Source: Trichocoleus sp.
GTDB taxonomy: Bacteria > Cyanobacteriota > Cyanobacteriia > Elainellales > Elainellaceae
Reading direction: 5' to 3'
Length of the DNA stretch: 64,000 nt
NCBI GenBank assembly: GCA_036702865.1
Contig: DATNQD010000036.1
Location: 87,414-151,413 of the forward strand
Shown here: in pieces, positions 47,385 through 55,640 of the stretch
Layout of the letters: every line of letters begins with the position of its first letter
Numbering within the stretch: position 1 is the first letter of the stretch
Program-made: the position numbers and the translations under genes
Notes under the pieces: model-generated
Seen by the model: only the letters and a program-made list of their open reading frames with translations
What the model was told of the DNA's origin: nothing
Database searches by the model: none

Positions 47385-47412
47385 GTTATTCAACATTTGA
47401 GGAGTTGAAAAA

Positions 47413-48837
47413 CTAAACCTGTTTCATGGATGGAGTATCATCAGAACCCACTCCAGTAGGAACAAATCCAGAAGCAAACTCTTCTCCGTACGCTTCTTCT
47501 CCATGCTGATGCACATCCAATCCCTGGTATTCGGTTTCTGGCTTGACGCGCAGCTCCATAAACATACTCAGAACTTTGATGATGACAAATGTACCGACTG
47601 CCGCAAACACGTAAGTAACGATTACCCCTTCCAACTGCTCCCAGAGCTGGACAGGATTTCCGAAAAGTAATCCATTATCTCCTGCTGCATTGACCGTCTT
47701 CGTTGCGAAGATCCCTGTCAAAATTGCGCCTATTGTTCCGCCGACACCATGAATGGGATAAGTATCAAGTGAATCATCGAATTGAAGCTTGGCACGAATA
47801 CTCACTGCAAAGAAACAGCAGACTGCTGTAATTGAGCCAATAAGAATTGCACCGATGGGAGTAACAAACCCCGCCGCAGGCGTAATACCGACTAGACCTG
47901 CCAGAAAGCCGCTGGCAATACCGATCGCGGTAGGCTTACCCCGCAGCACCCATTCTAAAATCATCCAGGTCAATCCACCCGCACAGGCTGAGACTGCGGT
48001 TGCCACAAAAGCAACTGTTGCGAGACTGCCTGCACTCAAAGCGCTGCCAGCATTAAACCCAAACCAGCCAAGCCAGAGAATGCCAATGCCCAACATGACA
48101 AAAGGCACATTATGAGGAATCGTCGGTTGGCTTGGATAAGTTCTCCTCGGGCCAATCATCCAGACTGCAACCAGGGCTGAAACCCCAGAACTGATGTGGA
48201 CGACTGTGCCACCTGCAAAATCAAGCGCTCCCAATCCGCCAATGAAACCCCGACCCCAGACCCAGTGCGCCAACGGCGAATAGATCAGGGTTGACCAGAG
48301 CAAAATAAACCAGAAGTAGGCTTTGAAACTGACGCGCTCCACGATCGCCCCTGAAATTAGTGCTGGGGTGATCAGAGCAAACATCATCTGGTAAATCATG
48401 AAGACCTGATGCGGAATGGTCGGTGCATAACCGATCGGGTCAGGAGCATCAAAGCTAACTCCGTTCAGGAATGCCCAATTCAGATTCCCAACCAGGGATT
48501 CAATCCCTTGAGCAAAACCTGAGGAATTTAATGCCTCTTTCGTCAATGAGAACGCGAGGCTATAGCCCCATAGCACCCAAGTCACGCCAATCAGCCCCAT
48601 GACCATGAAACTCATCATCATGGTATTAAGGACATTGTGCGAGCGCACTAAACCGCCGTAGAAAAACGCTAAGCCTGGTGTCATAAAGAGAACCAGAGCA
48701 GCGCAAATGAGCATGAACGACGTGTCCCCCGAATTAATGGGGTTTGCATCAGGAGCTTGTGCTAATGCAGTTCCAACCCAGGAGCTACTGGAGAACAACA
48801 GAGCAAGCAATGTGGTAAGCAGGAATTTCTTCAACAC
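47413..48837 (-). CDS. amt: Ammonium transporter Amt
   Basis: An ammonium channel of the inner membrane. About 474 residues: a signal-like N-terminus (LKKFLLTTLLALLFSSSSWVGTALA) and eleven expected transmembrane helices. Amt signatures are present: GLAFFYGGLVRSHNVLNTMM, PLAHWVWGRGFIGGLGALDFAGGTVVHISSG, and IHGVGGTIGAILTGIFA (the second pore His). The C-terminal tail is cytoplasmic (MELRVKPETEYQGLDVHQHGEEAY), typical for PII (GlnK/GlnB)-binding Amt. The longest frame begins at a TTG 37 codons upstream; GTG at 48837 is preferred because AAGGA lies eight bases before it and a clean signal peptide follows. An NtcA-type site lies 205 bases upstream. Confidence 0.93.
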   Translation of the reverse strand: MLKKFLLTTLLALLFSSSSWVGTALAQAPDANPINSGDTSFMLICAALVLFMTPGLAFFYGGLVRSHNVLNTMMMSFMVMGLIGVTWVLWGYSLAFSLTKEALNSSGFAQGIESLVGNLNWAFLNGVSFDAPDPIGYAPTIPHQVFMIYQMMFALITPALISGAIVERVSFKAYFWFILLWSTLIYSPLAHWVWGRGFIGGLGALDFAGGTVVHISSGVSALVAVWMIGPRRTYPSQPTIPHNVPFVMLGIGILWLGWFGFNAGSALSAGSLATVAFVATAVSACAGGLTWMILEWVLRGKPTAIGIASGFLAGLVGITPAAGFVTPIGAILIGSITAVCCFFAVSIRAKLQFDDSLDTYPIHGVGGTIGAILTGIFATKTVNAAGDNGLLFGNPVQLWEQLEGVIVTYVFAAVGTFVIIKVLSMFMELRVKPETEYQGLDVHQHGEEAYGEEFASGFVPTGVGSDDTPSMKQV

Positions 48838-49379
48838 GGGCTTGATCCTTAACAAAGACAAGGCAATAACAAAGACAAGGCAATAAAGAATAAGGCTGAA
48901 ATCTCTTCCGAGCGCAAAAAACGGAGTTAATGATGCAAAATTAAACAAAAAACCTGTCGCCTAATACACCCGATTGGTGCTAGTACAACGTGAATCTTGA
49001 TGTAGCAAACTTGATTGCACCAATTATCGGAGCGGTAAATTGTATCGAAACTTACAATTAACCTGATAAATCTAGTTTTGTTACAAAAGCTCATATCTCT
49101 TTGCAAATAAGGAAACTCTGCTTCAGGTTCAGGCTGCCTCTCGTTTCTAGTCGAATCGGTGGTGATCTGACTTTGCTTATAGAATTAGGAGCAGGTAGTT
49201 TTGTGGTATCTTAAAAAGTTTTACCTGTCGCAAGTGGAAGGATAGGTCGGTAAGCCAATTAGGAATTGATGCAGCCGGGAAACAACGAAGCATAAAATTA
49301 AGTTCCTTCTAGGCGGTAGGATGAGAAGCGCATCATAAAGTTTCAAAGTTTCAGTTGATTGGATACCGCTCTAAAGTCT
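48838..49379. other. Divergent control region between amt and murD
   Basis: 542 bases containing the NtcA-type palindrome at 49042-49055 and otherwise AT-rich sequence. No gene seen. Confidence 0.5.
49042..49055. promoter_or_regulatory. NtcA-binding site (GTA-N8-TAC), amt control
   Basis: GTATCGAAACTTAC fits GTA-N8-TAC exactly. Read towards amt, GATAAT, a good -10-like hexamer, begins 13 bases further on; class II NtcA promoters usually have about 20-24. So activation may be indirect or the start site may be elsewhere. The known control of amt genes by NtcA supports assignment to amt rather than murD. Confidence 0.6.
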
Positions 49380-50735
49380 ATGCCTAGTGCCTTCGTCATG
49401 GGTCTTGGAAAGTCAGGCGTTGCTGCCGCACGGTTGCTGAAGCGACAAGGTTGGCAAGTCACAGTGACAGACCGCAATACTGCTGAATCTTTGCGTCCAG
49501 TTCGGCAGGCGCTTGAAGCAGAGGGCATTACAGTCCACGTGGGCTATCAGCTTGAGCCTGATCCAGCCTTGATGCAGCAGATCGTTGTCAGTCCAGGAGT
49601 GCCGTGGGATGTCTCAGCGCTTGTTAAAGCAAGAGAAATGGGGATTGAGACAATTGGCGAAATTGAACTGGCTTGGCGATCGCTTCAAACTAAGCCCTGG
49701 GTGGGAATCACTGGTACAAATGGCAAAACTACGACGACTGCGCTCGTTGCGGCAATCTTTCAATCTGCTGGGTTGAACGCCCCTGCCTGCGGCAATATTG
49801 GCTATGCTGCCTGTGAACTAGCGCTGGGCGATTATCCGGATTGGGTGATTGCAGAACTGAGTAGTTACCAGATTGAAGCTTCTGCTACAGTGGCTCCCCA
49901 AATTGGAGTTTGGACAACCTTCACTCCTGATCACCTGAACCGCCACAAAACTCTAGAAAACTATTACAACATCAAGGCGCATTTATTGAACCAGTCGCGC
50001 TATCAGGTGTTGAATGGTGATGATCCTTATTTACGCGAGACTGCTTTTCATCAGTGGCAGGATGCTTACTGGACTAGCGTTTCTGGCAAAGCAAATCTAC
50101 CAGGGCATCCCGACCGAGGTGCCTACATCGAAGCGGGTTGGGTCGTGATTCAAGCAGAACCGATCGTTCCTGTTGCCGCACTGCAAATGGTAGGAAATCA
50201 CAATCAGCAAAATTTATTGATGGCAGTGCTAACGGCTCACCTAGCAGGAATTGAGAAAGCAGCGATCGATCATGCTATCCGAACGTTTCCTGGTGTACCG
50301 CATCGATTGGAACAAATCTGTACCTGGAACGGCATTGATTTCATCAACGATAGCAAAGCGACCAATTACGATGCAGCCCAAGTTGGCTTAGCAGCAGTTG
50401 AGGCTCCGGCAATTTTAATTGCAGGTGGTGAAGCCAAAGAAGGAGATGATACAGAGTGGCTTAGGACAATTCAGGCAAAAGCAGCAGCCGTCTTGTTGAT
50501 TGGCAACGCTGCACCCACATTTGCCGATCGCCTGAAGCAAGTAGACTATTCCTCGACAGAAATTGTGGAAACGATGGAACGTGCTATTCCTCGCGCCGCA
50601 GAATTAGGGAAACAGCTTGGTGCAAAGGTCGTTTTACTGTCGCCTGCTTGTGCCAGCTTTGACCAATATCCCAACTTTGAACAGCGAGGCGATCACTTTC
50701 GTCAATTGTGCCAAATGCTGATAGGAGATGAGTAG
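49380..50735 (+). CDS. murD: UDP-N-acetylmuramoyl-alanine-D-glutamate ligase
   Basis: Adds D-Glu to UDP-MurNAc-L-Ala in peptidoglycan synthesis. 451 residues: an N-terminal Rossmann-like domain ([18 protein letters not shown]), ATP-binding [11 protein letters not shown] at 110-119, the Glu/His motifs [10 protein letters not shown] and [23 protein letters not shown], and [12 protein letters not shown], all standard for MurD. The frame can be extended to TTG at 49359; ATG at 49380 ([13 protein letters not shown]) is more plausible. Monocistronic. Confidence 0.96.
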   Translation: MPSAFVMGLGKSGVAAARLLKRQGWQVTVTDRNTAESLRPVRQALEAEGITVHVGYQLEPDPALMQQIVVSPGVPWDVSALVKAREMGIETIGEIELAWRSLQTKPWVGITGTNGKTTTTALVAAIFQSAGLNAPACGNIGYAACELALGDYPDWVIAELSSYQIEASATVAPQIGVWTTFTPDHLNRHKTLENYYNIKAHLLNQSRYQVLNGDDPYLRETAFHQWQDAYWTSVSGKANLPGHPDRGAYIEAGWVVIQAEPIVPVAALQMVGNHNQQNLLMAVLTAHLAGIEKAAIDHAIRTFPGVPHRLEQICTWNGIDFINDSKATNYDAAQVGLAAVEAPAILIAGGEAKEGDDTEWLRTIQAKAAAVLLIGNAAPTFADRLKQVDYSSTEIVETMERAIPRAAELGKQLGAKVVLLSPACASFDQYPNFEQRGDHFRQLCQMLIGDE

Positions 50736-50828
50736 TAGGGGATAAAAGACAACAGGAGCCCGGAAACAGGATGGAGAGCTAGTTAGCGGCTCAAGAGACG
50801 AGTATTTGTCCTATCTAAAATCATAAAA

Positions 50829-50865
50829 CTCAAAACAAAAGAGGGTACGCAAAAGCAATACCCTC
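50829..50865 (-). terminator. Terminator of the PirA-like gene
   Basis: GAGGGTA/TACCCTC (50841-50847 with 50859-50865) followed on the minus strand by TTTTGTTTTGAGTTTT. It lies 116 bases after the small gene's stop. Confidence 0.7.
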
Positions 50866-50980
50866 AAATAAATTGCGATCGACCAATCAAACCTTCGTTG
50901 CGATGAAAGTGTGTGATTAGATGTGATCGCAAATACGATTTAATTTTGGTTGGATGAAGCGGCTGTAATGCAATAGCGCA

Positions 50981-51136
50981 TTAACCGAGATAACTTGCTT
51001 CTGCTTCCAACATCCGGACTAGTGTCTCATCACCTTTAGCTCTTGCTGCTTCCAAACGGCGCTCAAGATTACGACGCAGGCTTTCCCGATGCGCTTGAGC
51101 TGCTTGTGTGATGACTTGCTGACGATTTTTGTTCAT
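50981..51136 (-). CDS. Small PirA-like protein (PII-interacting regulator type)
   Basis: A 51-residue charged, helical, soluble protein: MNKNRQQVITQAAQAHRESL, then RRNLERRLEAARAKGDETLV, then RMLEAEASYLG. Length, the L-E-x-R-L-x-A-A-x-x-x-G-D-E-x-L-V-R pattern and nitrogen-control context resemble PirA of Synechocystis (Ssr0692, 51 residues), an NtcA-dependent protein that binds PII and affects arginine synthesis. I recall this family from memory and cannot align it. A second ATG three codons upstream (51145) is possible; TTGGA precedes 51136 at better spacing. A perfect NtcA palindrome lies 71 bases upstream of the start, and a terminator follows. Confidence 0.7.
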   Translation of the reverse strand: MNKNRQQVITQAAQAHRESLRRNLERRLEAARAKGDETLVRMLEAEASYLG

Positions 51137-51194
51137 GATGGACATTCCAATTGAAAATCTTGTGTTATCTCTTCTTTCCTCAGAATAACATTTA

Positions 51195-51220
51195 TACCGC
51201 TAATCGGTAGCTTAAGCTAC
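51195..51220 (-). promoter_or_regulatory. NtcA-activated promoter of the PirA-like gene
   Basis: GTAGCTTAAGCTAC at 51207-51220 is a fully palindromic GTA-N8-TAC site. On the minus strand a TATAAA begins 10 bases downstream, and a TATTCT (TAN3T) -10-like hexamer begins 19 bases downstream, at 51187-51182, near the 20-24 typical for class II NtcA promoters. Confidence 0.75.
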
Positions 51221-51229
51221 TGAAATATA

Positions 51230-51270
51230 ATCGCTTGCCCAAAAAATTCACAAAACTTCAGGCAAGCGAT
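51230..51270. repeat. 10-bp perfect inverted repeat between hli and the PirA-like gene
   Basis: ATCGCTTGCC (51230-51239) and GGCAAGCGAT (51261-51270) flank a 21-base AT-rich loop. It could end the hli transcript (no U-tract beyond it) or form a structured element just upstream of the NtcA promoter. Confidence 0.5.
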
Positions 51271-51323
51271 CGCTGCAATTGAGTCAAAGATTTTCGATCA
51301 ATTCTGAGGCGGCAAGTACCCGA

Positions 51324-51518
51324 TTAGCGTAAGCCGAGCCAGGTAAAGAAATCCTGCTGCGTAAACAACTCCAGAATTAATAAGGCAACGAAGCCAATCA
51401 TGGCAAATCGACCGTTGATGACCTCTGCATAAGATGTCCAACCAAAAGCAGGCTCAACTTGAGGAACTTCAGAGGGTGTTGCTGATGAGGTTGAATCAGT
51501 AGTTTGGGGAGAACTCAT
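51324..51518 (-). CDS. High-light-inducible protein (Hli/Scp)
   Basis: A 64-residue single-helix chlorophyll-binding protein of the thylakoid membrane. The chlorophyll-binding helix contains the LHC motif E32-V-I-N35-G-R37-F-A-M-I-G-F (Glu, Asn, Arg ligands), continuing to [12 protein letters not shown]. The N-terminal 28 residues are Ser/Thr/Pro-rich. Hli proteins protect chlorophyll or assembling photosystems under stress. Length and the C-terminal FTWLGLR are normal. ATG at 51518. The gene is close to, but transcribed before, the PirA-like gene on the same strand, with an NtcA promoter between them. Confidence 0.93.
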   Translation of the reverse strand: MSSPQTTDSTSSATPSEVPQVEPAFGWTSYAEVINGRFAMIGFVALLILELFTQQDFFTWLGLR

Positions 51519-51743
51519 AAGCCTTCTCTAATTAGGTGGCATGACGTCTGAATTTAAGGTTCAGGCGATCGAGTGACAGAGTAAAGATCTTTCCCACTAT
51601 AGCTTGAAGGAAGGAGCGGATAAGCAGTGAGGCTTATTTTAGGGCTGTTTAAGGCGTTATGAATCACACCTACTGTCTTTGTAAAATCTGAGTTCACTGT
51701 GCAAGTTACTCCCGAATCACTTCCCCTTGATCTTGATTCCCTG

Positions 51744-52457
51744 CTACAAAAGCCCAAGGTTGAGCTGTTTGTTTTCTAGCGGGAGTGCATCAGCAGGGGT
51801 TTCGGAGGCAAGTTTATGAGCGTAGCGGGTGGTTTCGGGAAGACGATATTTAATTGTACAGCGTAAGACGTAATCGATTGAGGTGGTTAAACTGATTCGA
51901 TGTCCGGGAGAAATGTAGAGCGGTTTCGTGCCCATGCGAGTTCTCAAAGCAGCCCCGATCGTTTCGCCTTTGTGCATTAGAGGTGTCCATGCACCTTTTT
52001 GGTCTGGAACTTCCTCATGTTTGCCAACCAGTAATGATTTACCAACGCCAATTGCAGGTAGCTGGGTAACTAGCCCAATGTGGCAGGCAATTCCCAGCCG
52101 ACGTGGATGGGCGGTTCCTTGTCCATCACAGAGCAGTAGATCAGGAACGGTTTGCAGTTTTTCCAGGGCATCTAAAACGGCTGGTACTTCTCGAAATGAA
52201 AGCAACCCTGGAATGTAGGGAAATGTAGTGGGGCGACGGGCGATCGTTTGTTCGTGCAATTGCAAATCGGGAAACGTCAGAACAACAATCGCGGCACGCG
52301 TGGTCTTACCTTCATCTTCAAAGCCGACATCAATGCCAGCAACAAACTGAACTTCGCCCAATTGATCGGCTGTAATAATTTCGGTACGGAGTACCTGTTG
52401 TAGGTCGATTGCGGCTTGAGGGGTGAGGTTCCATTCGTGACGTTGCTGAATTTCCAT
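51744..52457 (-). CDS. nfi: Endonuclease V
   Basis: Endonuclease V cuts DNA (and RNA) 3' to deoxyinosine/inosine, repairing deaminated adenine. 237 residues. Metal-binding/catalytic positions match E. coli numbering closely: Asp43 (AGIDVGFED), Glu90 (LLSFREVPAVL), Asp111 (LLCDGQGTAHPRRLG). The YIPGLLSFRE wedge motif and the HRISLTTSIDY region near the C-terminus are also present. ATG at 52457. Alone on the minus strand between hli and ugd. Confidence 0.93.
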   Translation of the reverse strand: MEIQQRHEWNLTPQAAIDLQQVLRTEIITADQLGEVQFVAGIDVGFEDEGKTTRAAIVVLTFPDLQLHEQTIARRPTTFPYIPGLLSFREVPAVLDALEKLQTVPDLLLCDGQGTAHPRRLGIACHIGLVTQLPAIGVGKSLLVGKHEEVPDQKGAWTPLMHKGETIGAALRTRMGTKPLYISPGHRISLTTSIDYVLRCTIKYRLPETTRYAHKLASETPADALPLENKQLNLGLL

Positions 52458-52539
52458 GCCTCATACGGTTCTTCTGTGCTTTCAGTAGTCTAGAGGGTGA
52501 GTTGGGCAATTCTCATGCCTACAAAAGCTGAATTTGCAC

Positions 52540-52569
52540 AAAAAAAGGGTCTGGCAGATTCCAAACCCT
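52540..52569 (-). terminator. Terminator of the ugd transcript
   Basis: On the minus strand AGGGTTTGG pairs with CCAGACCCT (52547-52554 with 52561-52568; one G-U), followed by seven T. It closes the uxs-ugd unit 37 bases after the ugd stop. Confidence 0.88.
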
Positions 52570-52605
52570 CAGCATTAATGGATATAGGACGATTTTTGAA
52601 AAAGC

Positions 52606-53985
52606 TTAACGACCGATACCCACATAGCGGAAGCCTGCTTTCTCCAGTACTTCTTGGTTAAGGAAATTTCGACCATCAATCATGACGGGATGTATCATCA
52701 GCTGCGCCATTTTTTCATAGTCTAATGTCGCAAACTGTTTCCAATCCGTGACTAAAACCAGCGCATCACAGCCGTCTGCTAAACGCTCTGGATCCGTCTC
52801 TACATGCACATTTGACAGCCCATGCCGCATTCCGCTTTGTGCCACCAGCGGATCGTAAGCTTTAACCTTTGCTCCCAACCGATGCAGTTGTTCAATCAAG
52901 TCGAGTGCAGGGGCATCGCGCATGTCGTCGGTATCCGGCTTGAACGTCAGACCTAATAAACCGACTGTTTTGCCCTTCAAGATCTTCAGAACCTGCTGGA
53001 GCTTTTCAACTGCGATCAGACGTTGCCGATGGTTGACCGTCACTGCTGCCTTCAACAACTGTGCTTCATAGCCATAGTCATCTGCAGTGTGAATCAGCGC
53101 AGATACATCTTTCGGGAAGCAGGAACCCCCCCAGCCAATCCCAGCTTGCAAAAATTTATTGCCAATTCGAGAGTCAAGACCGATGCCTTTTGCTACCTGG
53201 GTAACATCTGCACCAACTCGATCGCAGATATTCGCCACTTCGTTAATGAAGCTGATTTTGGTTGCCAGAAAAGCATTTGCGGCATATTTGATCATTTCTG
53301 CCGAACTTAAATCTGTCACAACCACTGGAATAGTCGGTAGTGATTTCTCTTCAGCAAACTCCCGCGAAACGATCGGTGCATAGAGTTCTTTCATCATGCT
53401 GATTGCCTTGGGGTTGTTGCTGCCCAAAACAATGCGATCGGGGTTGAAGGTATCGTAAACGGCTGAGCCTTCTCGCAGAAATTCTGGATTGCTCACCACA
53501 TCAAACGCTGGCTTTGCTTCCGTTACGTTGCTGCTGCCTGCTCCCACTAAAGCTTGTTGTCTTTCTGCAACACCATCCAGCACAATCATCCGTACCCAGT
53601 CACCGGAACCGATCGGCACAGTGGACTTATTGACAATGACTTTATAGCCGCCATTCAGATTTGCTCCAATTCCTCGAGCAACGGCTTCTACATAACGCGT
53701 GTCACTTTCTCCAGTCGGCAGGGGCGGTGTGCCTACAGCAATAAACAGAATATCGCCATGATTGACACCTGCACCCAGATCAGTGGTGAATTCGATGCGT
53801 CCTGCTTGAATGGAGCTTTGCATGATCTCAGACAGCCCAGGTTCAAAGATCGGTGACTGTCCGGACTGCATCAGCTTCACTTTCTCTTCGTTATTATCAA
53901 CGCAGACAACGTGATGCCCAATGTGCGATAAGCAAACACCCGTAACCAGACCGACATATCCAGTGCCGATGACACAAACACGCAT
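52606..53985 (-). CDS. ugd: UDP-glucose 6-dehydrogenase
   Basis: Oxidises UDP-glucose to UDP-glucuronate with NAD. 459 residues: N-terminal Rossmann motif GTGYVGLV at 7-14, STVPIGSGD, VSNPEFLREGSAVYDTFNPDRIVLGS, catalytic Cys289 in GWGGSCFPKD, and the C-terminal VGLLGLTFKPDTDDMRDAP. The open frame extends 20 codons upstream; ATG at 53985 gives the family N-terminus MRVCVIGTG. It lies 84 bases downstream of the UDP-glucuronate decarboxylase gene on the same strand, so the two supply UDP-GlcA and UDP-xylose together. Confidence 0.95.
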   Translation of the reverse strand: MRVCVIGTGYVGLVTGVCLSHIGHHVVCVDNNEEKVKLMQSGQSPIFEPGLSEIMQSSIQAGRIEFTTDLGAGVNHGDILFIAVGTPPLPTGESDTRYVEAVARGIGANLNGGYKVIVNKSTVPIGSGDWVRMIVLDGVAERQQALVGAGSSNVTEAKPAFDVVSNPEFLREGSAVYDTFNPDRIVLGSNNPKAISMMKELYAPIVSREFAEEKSLPTIPVVVTDLSSAEMIKYAANAFLATKISFINEVANICDRVGADVTQVAKGIGLDSRIGNKFLQAGIGWGGSCFPKDVSALIHTADDYGYEAQLLKAAVTVNHRQRLIAVEKLQQVLKILKGKTVGLLGLTFKPDTDDMRDAPALDLIEQLHRLGAKVKAYDPLVAQSGMRHGLSNVHVETDPERLADGCDALVLVTDWKQFATLDYEKMAQLMIHPVMIDGRNFLNQEVLEKAGFRYVGIGR

Positions 53986-54069
53986 GAAATTAAGTCCTTC
54001 AAAAAATAGACGACAAAGCTGGTGAGAGACAACCAACGGAATCAAGACAATGAAACTAACGCACCTGAA

Positions 54070-55050
54070 TCAAGAATTGGTTTGAGTTTTCACAAGCTGA
54101 TCGATCGCTTCATTTGCTGGAGCAGCAGTCGATCTGGCGCGAAAATCTTCAATCGTCAAAGCCAGCCCATCTTTTAGTGGAATAGTGGGTTGCCAGTTCA
54201 AATGCGTTTTTGCCCGAGTAATATCGGGTTTGCGGCGACGGGGATCGTCCTGTGGCAGTGGTTTGAAGTCGAGTGATACATCGGGATTAACCATCTGCTG
54301 CACGGTTTGAGCCAGCTCCAGAATTGTGTATTCATCTGGATTGCCCAGGTTTATCGGACCAACAAAATCACCATTCATCAGCCGCATCAGCCCTTCTACC
54401 AAGTCAGACACGTAGCAGAAGCTGCGAGTTTGGGAGCCATCGCCATAGATAGTGATTGGCTTTCCTTGAAGCGTCTGCACGACGAAGTTGCTCACGACTC
54501 GACCATCGTTTTCCAACATCCGAGGACCATAGGTGTTAAAGATACGAGCAACGCGAATCTCAACATCATTTTGTCGGTGGTAGTCAAACGCTAGAGTCTC
54601 TGCAACCCGTTTGCCCTCGTCGTAGCAGCTACGAATACCGATCGGGTTGACATTACCGCGATATTCTTCGGTTTGCGGATGCATTTCTGGATCGCCGTAG
54701 ACCTCTGACGTGGATGCTAGAAGGAAGCGTGCTTTAACCCGCTTTGCTAAACCCAGCATATTGAGTGTTCCCATCACATTTGTTTTGATGGTCTTGACGG
54801 GGTTGTACTGATAGTGAACAGGAGAAGCCGGACAAGCAAGGTGATAAATCTGCTCGACTTCTAGACGAATTGGTTCGGTAATATCATGGCGGATCAATTC
54901 AAAATTGGGATGATCTAACCATTGCAGAATATTCCGCTTGTGCCCTGTGTAGAAGTTATCCAGGCAGAGGATTTCATGTCCCTGTGCCATTAAACGATCA
55001 ATGAGATGGGAGCCAATGAAGCCCGCACCACCTGTCACAAGAATTCGCAT
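54070..55050 (-). CDS. uxs: UDP-glucuronate decarboxylase (UDP-xylose synthase)
   Basis: An extended short-chain dehydrogenase that converts UDP-glucuronate to UDP-xylose. 326 residues: NAD-binding GGAGFIGSH at 7-15, [28 protein letters not shown], and the Ser/Thr-Glu-Tyr-Lys set at Thr114-Glu116 (STSEVYGD) and Tyr143-x3-Lys147 (SCYDEGKR). The positions and the [14 protein letters not shown] segment are diagnostic of UXS rather than dTDP-glucose dehydratase. ATG at 55050. First gene of a uxs-ugd unit. Confidence 0.93.
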   Translation of the reverse strand: MRILVTGGAGFIGSHLIDRLMAQGHEILCLDNFYTGHKRNILQWLDHPNFELIRHDITEPIRLEVEQIYHLACPASPVHYQYNPVKTIKTNVMGTLNMLGLAKRVKARFLLASTSEVYGDPEMHPQTEEYRGNVNPIGIRSCYDEGKRVAETLAFDYHRQNDVEIRVARIFNTYGPRMLENDGRVVSNFVVQTLQGKPITIYGDGSQTRSFCYVSDLVEGLMRLMNGDFVGPINLGNPDEYTILELAQTVQQMVNPDVSLDFKPLPQDDPRRRKPDITRAKTHLNWQPTIPLKDGLALTIEDFRARSTAAPANEAIDQLVKTQTNS

Positions 55051-55430
55051 ATTTGTCTTACTCAGTATCTACAGTGTTTTCACAGTAGGGAGACCTCATC
55101 TTTAGAGTGCCCCTAGCTTAGATTCTCTATACAACCCAACATCACATACAACCCGGCATTACAGTTGCTTTTGCCAAATTTGTGAACTTAGTCAAAGGCG
55201 ATCGCTTCATATACACAGATTGTTTCACTAGATGAGAGAGCCAAGCGACTCAAGACCCGTGAATAAAAGTGAAACCTGGGCTAGAGCGCTTATAAAAATC
55301 CTTGGGTAATGCCGTACATTAAAAGCTTTCAGGTGAATTTTGACAAATCTGGGAATTCTTCCCTGAAAATCTCCAAGGATTAACCTAATCTTTAAATAAC
55401 CTCTTGTCAGTGTAAAGGCCTTAACTGGAT

Positions 55431-55583
55431 TTAGCGAACTGAGCGAGCGTAGGTTTCTATCACTCCAATCGAATTCATGCTGGGGCTTTGTAGCATAAAA
55501 GACAAACTGCCGATCGTTGCTACAGTTGTTAGAGCAGCGATGATAATTGGTAAAAGTAGCTCCTGCCAACGGCTAACAGTCAT
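55431..55583 (-). CDS. Small single-helix membrane protein
   Basis: A 50-residue protein: MTVSRWQELLLPIIIAALTT then VATIGSLSFMLQSPSMNSIG and a polar C-terminus ending ARSVR. Residues 10-31 form one hydrophobic helix, with the short N-terminus and basic C-terminus of cyanobacterial small membrane proteins. ATG at 55583, no strong Shine-Dalgarno. A longer overlapping frame on the same strand (55228-55569) lacks such organisation and is likely non-coding. I do not recognise the family. Confidence 0.5.
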   Translation of the reverse strand: MTVSRWQELLLPIIIAALTTVATIGSLSFMLQSPSMNSIGVIETYARSVR

Positions 55584-55640
55584 AAACAGTGCACCCTGAG
55601 TAGAAAGTAGAAATCTGAATTAGTTCATAGAATACCCGAA

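Noticed and set aside
55228..55569. 113-codon frame on the minus strand
   Set aside because: It overlaps a better small membrane-protein frame in another phase, and its composition is not protein-like.
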